59,991 bases of DNA from Magnetococcales bacterium WMHbinv6 (GTDB lineage: Bacteria; Pseudomonadota; Magnetococcia; Magnetococcales; Magnetaquicoccaceae). Within the stretch, counting starts at the first letter, position 1. The number at the start of each line of letters is the position of its first letter. Of the stretch, positions 1 through 12,000 are shown piece by piece. The position numbers and the translations under genes are program-made. The stretch is from the NCBI GenBank assembly GCA_002753135.1, contig PDZV01000024.1, positions 1 to 59,991 on the forward strand. The letters are read 5' to 3'. The notes beneath the pieces are model-generated. The model was not told the DNA's origin, made no database searches, and saw only the letters and a list, made by a program, of their open reading frames with translations.

Positions 1-1
1 T

Positions 2-3000
2 GCCAACGGGGTGGACTATGCCACAATTGGTTTTCAAGTCTCCGACGGCATCGACTGGAGTACCAGCAGCAGTACCATCAATATCGAAGTTGCAGCGGTT
101 AATGATGCACCGGTTTTGAATACAAGCACTGGCTTGTTTTCTGCTCAGGTGAGCTATTCTGTAGGTATTCATGCGTCTTCAGTAGCCATTGGGGATGTGA
201 ATAAAGATGGTGTACAGGATTTAGTGGTTGCGAATTATGGGACTTGGCCGAGTAGTAATGACACGGCTTCAGTTCTATTGGGAACTGGGAACGGTACATT
301 CCAGACTCAGACGACCTATCAGGTAGGTGGGAATCCAGACCCTGTGCTTTTGAGTGATTTCAACGAAGATGGTTTTCTTGACATGGTGGTAGCCAATGAT
401 GGCAGCACGGTGTCTGTATTACTTGGTCAAGGAAACGGCACTTTCCAGACTAGATCTTCCATTTCGGTGGGCAGCCACCCAAGGGCTGCAGCCGTAGGAG
501 ATCTGAATGGTGATGGACACGCGGACATCGTGACCGTCAATCGGGATAGCCGCACTGTTTCCATTCTGCTTGGAAACGGTAATGGAACTTTCCAGGCACA
601 GAGTAGCTATTCTGTAGGTAACTGGGCTCATGCTGTGGTAATTGGGGATTGGAACGAAGACGGAATCCCTGACTTGGCGGTTGTCAACACCCAAGACAAC
701 AACGTGTCACTGCTGCTCGGAAACGGCAATGGCAGTTTCCAGGGGCAGACGAGAGTTGCAGTCGGTAGCGGTCCCACTGCCATGACAACAAGTGACCTGA
801 ACCATGATGGCCATTCTGATTTAATCGTAACCAATGGCAATAGCAACAATCTATCCATTCTGCTTGGGTTATGGAATGGTCAGTTTCAGAGTCAAATTGT
901 CTATGCCGTTGGACAAAATCCAAATGATGTCGTGGCAAAAGACTTTAACGGAGATGACATCGTTGATTTGGCTGTGAGCAACTATGGGAGTAATAGCGTT
1001 ACAATTTTGTCGGGGCAGAGCAATGGAACTTTCCAAACTGGACAGACATACTCTTCTGACAAACCAAATGCCATATCGGTTGGTGATTTCAATAATGATG
1101 GTCTTCCAGACTTGGCTGTTGCCAACGATAGCAACACAGTTTCCATTCTGCTTGCGGAGAATTTTGTTGAGTTAAGTGACATCAATGAAGATACCATCAC
1201 TAATGGGTTCTTGGTTTCCGATCTGGTTGGTTCTTCGATCCGTGACATAGATGGTGGTACAACAGGAATTGCTGTTCGCACGGTGGACAACGTTCACGGT
1301 CAATGGCAATTCACTTTAGACAATGGCGTTCAGTGGCAAAATTTGAACGCTGATTCCGACCAGAATAGTACTCTGCTGGCTGTCAGTGCAGGCACTCGAA
1401 TCCGATTCATCCCTGGTGCCGACTGGAATGGTACTACAGGTTTGACATTTCGAGCGTGGGATCAGAGCGATGCACACATCAGCGGAGAGCAGGTGGATGT
1501 CTCGGTGGTTGGAGGAGCATCCGCATACAGCGACGCTTTTATGGAAGCAAAACTTAGAGTTGCTCCTGTCAACGACGCGCCGGTTTTGAACACATCTATT
1601 CCCGACCGCACAGCGATAGTCGGAGCAGCTATTGCCTGTGAGGTACCTGCGGGCACCTTTGTTGATGCCGATGGAGATACTCTAACCTATTCTGCGACGT
1701 TGGCTGATGGTACTGCTTTGCCGACATGGCTGAGCTTTGACCCAAACACGCACATGTTTACTGGGTTACCATCAAGTGGCGAAACAGGAATCTTGGCTGT
1801 TCAGGTTACAGCGACAGATTCTGTTGGTCATAGCGTGCATGATTCCTTTGCCCTGACTATTGCGGGGCAACAGTATTCTCCAGTGCCATTTTCATCGCTG
1901 GGTTGGAGCAACAAAACGGCAACGACTTTGAGCAGTGTGTGGACAAAGACTGCAGCGGTGTTACCTGCAGATATGAATAACGATGGTATGGTGGATCTGG
2001 TAATTGCGACTGCTGATCCATTGACTGGCAGTACATTTGATTCAGACCATGTTTACTTGATGATGAATCATGGAGATGGCAATTTTTCAACGTCCGAGGT
2101 TCTGAATTTTCCTCGCGTGTTTACGTTTGCGATTGCTGATATTGACAATGATTCACACAAAGATATCGTTGTGTCAGCGTATGGTGAATGGGCTAGTGGA
2201 TTAGGTAAGGTTGGGTGGTTTAAGAATGATGGTGCAGGTGTTCCATCTTTCGAGGAGCACGTTTTATCGACATCAGAGGGTGCTTTTAGCTTGGCCGTTG
2301 GTGATCTTTTCAATGATGGCAATCAGGATATTATTGCTTCGTACCATTTTAACTCGATGTTCTTATTTGAACAAACCTCTCCTGGGGTGTTTGCTTCCCA
2401 GCAAGTCTTGGAGTCGACATCAGCCAGAGGTTTAGCGATCGGCGATTTAGATGGAGATCACTATAACGATGTTGTGCGTAGCGGATGGTGGGATTACAAA
2501 ATCAACTGGTTGGATATCGACGGTTCACTGCCTGTACAAAGCAATACGACTATTACTGTTACTTCCACATATGGTTCTGGCGAGTTGGATCGTCCGCATG
2601 CTTTGACGATTGGTGATATTGAGGGAGATGGTGATCAAGATGTTGTCATGATTGTTGATCATGCCGGTCAGTATCTCCTTATCAATAATGGTGATCAGAC
2701 ATTCAACGCGCATATTCTTGACAAATACAAAATCACAGCCGATACGCAATGGTGGAACGGCAACTACCCAGTTCATCTGATTGATGTTGATCAGGATGGG
2801 ATCAAGGATGTTATCCGTGGTGGTGTTTGGTTTAAGGTGAATTCTGATTATTCTGTAACCCAAAATGTAGTGGATGCCACAGCATATGCGGGTCAGATTG
2901 TTGATCTAGACAATAATGGTAGTCTGGACTTTGTGATATCTGGAGCCAATGGAATAGTCGTGCGGTATGACTTTATGCGCCCGCACATTGCTATCAATGA

Positions 3001-6000
3001 GGATAGCTCTTACCACTTCACCCTGTCCGATTTTCCGTTCACAGATCGTGACACAGGAAGTCAGTTGATGGCAGTACGGATTACCGGCTTGCCTGAAGGT
3101 GGGGAACTGAGGTTAGGTGGACAACTGGTTGCCATCAACCAGGAGATAGTGGCTTCAGAAATTAGCGGCTTACTGTTCGCGCCTTTCCAGGATGTAAACG
3201 GTCATAGTGGTGTACAGTTTCAGGTATTTGATGGGTCTAGCTGGAGTGCCAGTAGCAATACCATTGATATCGAGGTTGCAGCAGTCAACGACGCGCCAGT
3301 TTTGAATAGATCTATTCCCGACCGCACAGCAATTATCGGAGCGGCTTTTACTTATGAAGTACCTGCGGGCACCTTTGTTGATGCCGATGGAGATACTCTA
3401 ACCTATTCTGCGACGATGTCCGATGGCGATGCTCTGCCGACATGGCTTGCCTTTGAAGGAACGACACACACTTTCACTGGTACGCCCACTGGCTCAGGCG
3501 ATGTTTCCGTTCGAGTCACAGCAACAGATCATGCTGGGGCATCTGTTAGCGATTCATTCGACATTGGTATCACAACACTTAACCCTGAGGTCGCAGGAGG
3601 GGAGTTTCAGATTGGGACGTACAGCAATGTTTGGAATCCTGCTATCAGTTCGACTTCGATGTCTGACGGTGGTGTTGTTGTAGTATGGCACACAGGGGAT
3701 AGTAGCGAGACTGGCATTGTTGGACAACGCTATGATGTGCATGGAACGGTAGTTGGTTCCACGTTCCAAATCAACACCTATGAAACTGGTGCGCAGCTAA
3801 ATCCAGAGGTGATTGCTTTGTCAGATGGTGGAGTTGTTGTGGCGTGGGAATCAAACGGCCAGGATGGTCAAGGCTTTGGAATCTACGGTCAGCGGTACAG
3901 TGCATCAATGGTCCCGGTTGGTGCAGAATTCAGAATCAATACCTACACTGATAACGATCAACGTATTCCGGCGATGGCTGTTTTGTCAGATGGTGGATTT
4001 GTTGCAGTGTGGAATTCGTATGGTCAAGATGGAAATGATTGGGGTGTTTACGGTCAACGTTTTAATGCAAGTGGAACCAAAATTGGTTTAGAGTTTCAGG
4101 TCAATACCTACACAGTCGGCGATCAGAGTGGTGAACATTGGGCTGCTCATGAACCATCCAACGTGGTCGGGTTGTCTGACGGTGGGTTTGTTGTGACGTG
4201 GCAGTCCCTAAATCAGGATGGAGTCGGGAACGGCACATATGGTGCGCATGGCATTTATGGTCAACGTTACGGTGTAGACGGTACCAGGATTGGTTCTGAG
4301 TTTCGAATCAATACCTATACGGCGGATGATCAAATGAGTCCTTCCATGGTCTCCTTGTCCGATGGAGGATTTCTTGTTACATGGAGTTCTTATGAGCAGG
4401 ATGGCAGCTATTGTGGTGTCTATGGTCAACGTTATGACGAAAATAGTTCAGCAGTTGGTGACGAGTTCCAAATTAATACCTATACGGACGGCTATCAGTG
4501 GGTCTCTGCCCAAACGGCTTTATCAGACGGAGGGTTTGTTGTAACGTGGCACTCGTGGGAGCAGGACGGTAGTGAATATGGTGTTTACGGCCAACAATAT
4601 GACAGAAATGGTATAGAGGTTGGATCCGAATTTCGGGTTAACACTTTTACTAACGGTAGCCAAGGCACACCAACCATGACATCTATGCCAGATGGTGGTT
4701 TCATGGTGGCATGGGCTTCGTTACCTTTGGGTGTTTATGGTCAGCGTTTTGATGCCAATGGGGTTCCTTTTGGCCATCATGAGCCGGTACTGGCAACCCC
4801 GATTCCCGACCGCACAGCGATAGTCGGAGCAGCCTTTGCCTATGAAGTACCTGTAGGCACCTTTGTTGATGCCGATGGAGATACTCTGACCTATTCAGCA
4901 ACGATGTTCGATGGTGCTGCCTTGCCGACATGGATTACCTTCGATCCCTCCACATACACTTTCTCTGGCATACCGGATAACGGTGATCTCGGTAGTATCA
5001 CGGTAAGGGTGACAGCCAGTGATGGCACTTCAACAGATTCTGATGACTTTATTATCGCTGTAGTCAACAATGATGCTCCGATAGGTGGTTCTAACTTCCC
5101 TGTTCGGATTGGTGGACCCTATCCCGATTATGGCCATGCCATAGCTGTGGACGGGGCAGGTAATATTTATACGGCGGGACATTTCAGGGGAACCATTGAT
5201 TTCGACCCCGGCCCAGGGGTGTTCAACCTGACGACGGAACACTATGATGGTGGCGTATGGAGTGGATATCACGAGGCCATCTTTATTCAGAAACTGGATG
5301 CGGTTGGAAATTTCGTCTGGGCAAAGGGTCTTTCCGGCGGAACATCAATGATGGAGGATCATGTTGTCATCACAGTTGATCAATCGAACAATCTATATGT
5401 AACCGCTGGTCTGGCGGATGTGAATGGTGACGGATTTTACCCTCTCGATAACCCAGGCGTTGGCATGATCCGGATTGAAGGCGCGGGAGATGGGCCAAAT
5501 CGCGACATCGTCGCCATGAAGTTCGACACCGACGGCAACGTACTGTGGACCAGCATCCTGGATGGAACAGGCGATAACGCGCCAAGCGCGATTGCGACGG
5601 ATAACGCAGGACACCTCTCTATCACGGGATCATTTTGGGGGACGATGGATTTCGATCCTGGACCGGCGGTTCATAGCGTATCGAATGGAGTAGAAAGGCA
5701 ATCTATGTTCATTCAGCAGCTGGATGCTTCCACCGGTGTCCTGACATGGGTCAAAACCATGGGCGATATTGAAGCCAGTTACATCCGTTCATCGGGAATC
5801 ACACTTGATGGAGCAAACAATGTTTACGTCATCGGGGAATACAGTGGGCCGGGTGTGGTGGATTTTGATCCAGGTAACGGCGTCGCCACTCTGGATGCGA
5901 CGTATAGCAGTTTCCTTCTGAAAATGGATTCATCGGGAAATTTCGTGTGGGTGCAGGATACGGGCAGCACTTATGGCGGCGTCCTGTCCGTTGCCACGGA

Positions 6001-9000
6001 TGATGCGGGTAATGTCTACACGACGCGCATTTCTGCGGACCTAGGATGCTTTATTCAAAAACAGGATTCGTTTGGGAATGTCCTGTGGAGCAGGGAGGTG
6101 GCCAGCGGAAATCCCTCTAACAGTCTTGGTGTGATACCTTATTCAATAGCTGTGGATAAGGACAGTAATGTCCTCACATCAGGTGGGTTCTATGGCGCTT
6201 TGGATTTTGATCCTGGAGTGGACGAGTTCAGTCTGGTCAGTATAGGTAATTCAGATATTTTTGTTCAGAAATTGGACGCTGAAGGTAGATTGATATGGGC
6301 CAAAAGTGCAGGAGGAGCAGGATGGGAGTTTGCTCGTTCAATTGCCGTGGATACGCTGGGAAATATGCACATCACAGGCTGGTTTGAAGGAACTTCGGAT
6401 TTCGACCCAAGTGCCAGTAATATTACCTTGACAGCTATATATGACCCAGAGGTGTGGAGCAATGATATAAGAGATGTTTTTGTTCTTAAATTGGATGCGA
6501 CCGGGGATTTGTTTGTTCATTCAAACGACGCTCCCGCCCTGGCCATTGCCCTACCCGACCGGACTGCGCTTGTGGGCTATGTCTTTACTTGGCAGATGCC
6601 GGGCAATGCCTTTACCGATTCCAATGGCGACAGTCTGACCTACATCGCCACCCTGGCTGATGGTTCGTCCCTGCCGTCCTGGATCAACTTCGATCCCGTC
6701 ACGCGCACCTTCTCCGGCATTCCAATCAACGGAGATGCAGGCAATATCACAGTCCGGGTGACCGCCAGTGACGGCATCTCAATTGGTTCTGATGAATTCA
6801 TTATCACCGTAGCCAACGTCAATGATGCCCCCTCTGTGGTCAACGCCATCGCTGACCAGAACGTGAAACAGTACTCCGCCCTCAGTTTCCAGATTCCCTC
6901 AGATGCCTTCGCCGACGTGAATGCCGGTGACATCCTGACCTATACGGCTACCCTGGTTGATGGTTCGGCTTTACCAACATGGCTTGCTTTTGATGGAACG
7001 ACACACACTTTCACGGGCACGCCAACAAGTTCTGGCACTGTTTCTGTCCGAGTCACAGCCACTGATCAATCTGGTGCATCAGTTTCGGATGATTTTACGC
7101 TGACTATTGTTGCTGGTTTTAGTTCAACAAATGAGTTCCAAATAGATGCTTCTGGTGGGTTTGATCCACATGCACCTTCTGTAACAACTCTATCGTCCGG
7201 TGAGTATGTAGTTGCTTGGCATGAGAATCAAACAGGCCACTATAATATTTATGGTCAGCGTTTTAGAGAGACTGGCGAGTTAATTGGTGCAGATTTTCAG
7301 ATTGATGCTTCTCCTGATGGCGATAGTTACTTTCCCGTAACAACATCGTTGGTCGATGGAGGGTTCGTTGTAGTTTGGGAATCAAATGGCTACATGAGTG
7401 GGAACGGGTTCGATATCTTCGGACAACGCTATGATGAGAGTGGCAACCAAATCGGGTCAGAGTTCCAGATCAACACGCATGTTGATAGTGATCAACGCCT
7501 GCCAGCAATGGCAGCATTGGCGAATGGTGGGTTTGTCGTTGTGTGGCAATCTGACGGCCAAGATGGTAACGGTTTAGGTGTGTTTGGTCAGCGTTACAAT
7601 GCAGATGGTTCCGTAAGTGGAAATGAGTTTCAAGTCAACACTTATACACTTGGCAATCAACATGGAACTTACTGGAATAATGAGAACATCTCTGTAGCGA
7701 CATTGTCAAACGGCGATTTTGTGGTTGCATGGGGTTCAGAAAACCAGGATGGTAGTGGGTATGGGATATATGGCCAGCGTTTTGATGCCTATGGTGCTCT
7801 AGAAGGGACTGAGTTCAAGATAAATTCTTACACATCAAACAACCAGGAAGCACCAACGGTTATCTCTTTATCTGATAATAGTTTTTTTGTGACTTGGGGT
7901 TCGTGGGATCAGGACGGGAATGAGTACGGAGTTTTTGGGCAAAGATTTGACGGTAATGGTGAAGCTGTTGGTTCGGAGTTTCAGGTTAATACGTACACGA
8001 CGGGTTACCAGTGGGCACCTACTAGCATCCGTCTAGCAGATGGTGGGTTCGTGGTGTCTTGGAATTCATGGGAACAGGATGGCGATCAGTACGGGACGTA
8101 TGGCCAGCGATACGACATGAATGGAGTGGCAGTTGGGAATGAGTTCAGAATTAATTCTACAACGATTGGAGATCAAGGTAGCCCATCACTGACAGCAATG
8201 TCTGATGGAGGATTTGTTGCAATTTGGAACACGACCTATGACGGATTATATGGTAAGAAGTACTATGTTAACCATGTTCCAGTTGTTAAATCACCACTTT
8301 CCGACCGTACAGCAATTGTCGGAGCGGCTTTTGCCTATGAAGTACCTGTAGGCACCTTTGTTGATGCCGATGGAGATACTCTGACCTATTCTGCAACGAT
8401 GTCTGATGGAACTGTCTTGCCGACATGGCTTGTCTTTGATGGAACGACACACACTTTTACAGGAACGCCCACTGGTTCCGGCGATATTTCCGTTCAAGTC
8501 ACAGCCACTGATCATGCTGGGACATCTGTATCGGATGATTTTACGCTGACGATTGAGATGCCTACATCAGCCAATGTCTTCAATCTAGCCACGATCGACG
8601 GTAGCAATGGATTTCGTTTGGATGGGGTGTCAACTGGAGATGCAGGTCATTGGTTAGACAGTCCGGTTAGTTCTGCGGGGGATGTCAACGGAGATGGTTT
8701 TGACGACTTGATCGTTGGGGCTCCTGGAGCCAATTTTAATGCTGGTTCCGTCTACGTAGTATTTGGTCATGCGTCTAATTTTAGTACATGGATCAATTTC
8801 TCTACGCTGGATGGAGGTGCTGGTTTCCGTATAGATGGCGTCGATGGTCAAACAGGAGAATCAGTCAGTTCGGCGGGAGACGTTAATGGTGATGGTTTAG
8901 ATGACGTGCTTATTGGAGCTAGATATAGTGACAATGCAATTGGTTCAAGCTACGTGCTGTTTGGTCAAACATCAGGCTTTAGTTCGGTGATCGACCTTGC

Positions 9001-12000
9001 CAACCTAGATGGTAGCACAGGTTTTCGTTTGTTTGGTGCCACAGGTGACAGATCCGGTGCTTCAGTCAGTTCAGCGGGGGATGTTAACGGAGACGGGTTT
9101 TGTGACCTAATTATTGGAGCTATTGGAACAAATTCGTATGCTGGCTCAGCCTGCGTGGTTTTTGGTCACGCATCAGGTTTTAGTGCAGTGCTTCCTCTTA
9201 GTAGCCTGGATGGTAACACCGGTTTCCGCTTAGATGGCATATTGGCAGACAACCAATTTGGGAGATCGGTCAGTTCGGCAGGAGATATCAACGGAGATGG
9301 TTTTAGTGACTTGATTGTCGGGGCATACAGGTTCAGCCCAAATATAACAGATGCAGGATCCAGTTATGTGGTATTTGGCGGGGCGTCGAGCTTCAATTCA
9401 GCGATCGATTTATCCAGCCTCAATGGCAGTACTGGTTTTCGTCTGGATGGTGCGGCGACGGGTGACCAATCGGGTTTTTCAGTCAGTTCGGCTGGAGATG
9501 TTAATGGTGATGGTTTTGATGACCTGATTATCGGGGCACGATATGCAAATCCAAATGGTCTTGCACAAGCAGGCTCCAGCTACGTGGTATTTGGCAAGGC
9601 GACCGGATTTTATTCAACGATCAGTCTTGCCAACCTGGATGGTCATACCGGATTTCGTTTGGATGGCGTGGTAGCATATGACTGCTCCGGTAAGTTGGTT
9701 AGTTCGGCGGGTGATTTCAACGGGGATGGTTTCAATGACATCATTATTGGAGCATTACGTGCCGATCCGAATAATTTTTCATCTGCAGGTTCCAGTTACA
9801 TGGTATTTGGCAAGGCGTCTGGTTTTAATTCTGTGATTAACCTCGCCAGCCTTGATGGCAGTACCGGATTTCGTTTGGATGGGGTGGAGTCGGGTGACCA
9901 AGCGGGCTTCTCAGTCAGTTCGGCAGGGGATGTCAACGGAGATGGGTTTGCTGACATAATTATTGGAGCGTATGGAGCCAACAGCAGAACTGGTTCTTCT
10001 TACATCATCTTCGGCAGCAACTCCACCAACTCGGTCACCTTCCTTGGCACCAACGGCAACGACACTCTGAATGCAGGCACCTCTGCAGCAGAACGGTTCG
10101 TCTCTGGCGGTGGCAACGATACCATGACCGGTGGTGGCGGTGCCGATGTGTTCCATGGTGGGGTAGGCAACGACACCATCAGTGTTTCCGATTTGACCTT
10201 TCAACTGGTGGATGGTGGCACAGGCACTGATACACTGGCCTTGACCGGATCAGGAATGACTCTGACATTGGCCAACCTCAGAGGAAAAGTCGAGGCCATC
10301 GAAACCATCAACCTCACCGGCAGCGGGGATAATACGTTGGTCTTGACGGCGTTGGATGCGCTGAATTTGTCGGACTCCGGCAATGTCCTGAAGGTGGATG
10401 GGAATGCTGGGGATGTGGTCAACGCGGGAACCGGTTGGACAGATAGGGGTAGCAACGGCGTTTATCATTTCTACACGCAGGGACAGGCGGTGCTGTATGT
10501 AGCGACGTCAATTTCTGTTGTAGCTCCGCAACCTGTTCCTGCCAGTGTTATTGCTCTGTCCAGTCTCAATGGCTCTAACGGGTTCCGGTTGGATGGGGTC
10601 GCTGCGGGGGATATCTCTGGACAGTCAGTTAGTTCAGCAGGAGATGTTAATGGGGATGGTTATGACGATTTGATAGTTGGGGCATCGGATGCCGACCATA
10701 ATGGTTTGGGAAGATCTGGCTCCAGCTATGTAGTGTTTGGCAAAACATCTGGTTTCAATTCCTCGATTGATCTTAGTAGTCTTGATGGAAGCACCGGTTT
10801 TCGTTTGGATGGTGCAGCGGCAGGTGATGAGACAGGATTTTCGAATTCAGCAGGGGATATTAACGGTGATGGTATTGATGACTTAATCATCGGGGCAGTG
10901 GCAGCCAGCGACTGGGCTGGAAGTAGCTATGTGGTCTTTGGCAAATCATCTGGATTCAGCTCATCAGTCAACCTTTCTAGCCTCAATGGTAGTAATGGTT
11001 TTCGTTTGGTTGGAGAGCAGTGGACTAATTGGTCTGGCTATTCAATCTGTTCTGCAGGAGATGTCAACGGTGATGGTTTTGATGATTTGATTGTTGGGGC
11101 AAAAGGGGTAAACAGTTATGCTGGATCCAGTTACGTGGTCTTTGGTAAAGCATCCGGCTTTTCTTCCACGATCTACCTTTCCGGTCTTGATGGCAGTACA
11201 GGTTTTCGTCTGAACGGTGCGGTAGCGCATGACGAATCTGGTTTTTCAGTCAGTTCTGGGGGAGATGTCAACGGGGATGGTTATGCTGATCTGATTGTTG
11301 GGGCATGGGGAGCCGATCCTAACGGTCTGTCATCATCTGGTTCCAGCTATGTTGTGTTTGGTTCTTCGTCTGTGTTTAGTTCTGTGATTGCTCTTTCCGG
11401 TCTTGATGGCAGCACAGGTTTTCGTTTGGACGGCGCATTGGCGGGAGACAATTCTGGTCTCTCAGTCAGTACGGCAGGGGATGTCAATGGTGATGGTTAT
11501 GCTGACCTGATTGTTGGAGCACGGTGGGCTGATCCGAATGGTCTGTCACAATCCGGGTCCAGTTACGTTGTGTTTGGTTCTTCGTCTGTCTTCAATTCCG
11601 TGATCAATCTTTCCAGTCTTGACGGCAGCATCGGTTTTCGCCTTGATGGTGCAATGGCTGATGACAATGCTGGCATTTCAGTCAGTTCAGCAGGAGATGT
11701 CAATGGAGATGGGTTTGATGATTTGATGGTCGGTGCATTCCAGGCAGATCCGAACGGTACAGACTCTGGTTCCATCTATGTCCTTTTTGGTAAATCATCA
11801 GGCTTCACCTCTGCAATGAATCTGTCCAGTCTCAATGGAAGTACAGGTTTCCGCCTGGATGGTACGGCAGCAGGAGATCAAGCAGGTGTTTCCATCCGTT
11901 CGGTTGGCGATGTCAATGGAGATGGATTTGATGATCTGATTGTTGGGGCGCGTCGAGCCGATCCTGGTGGTCTTACCGACGCAGGTTCCAGCTATATCCT

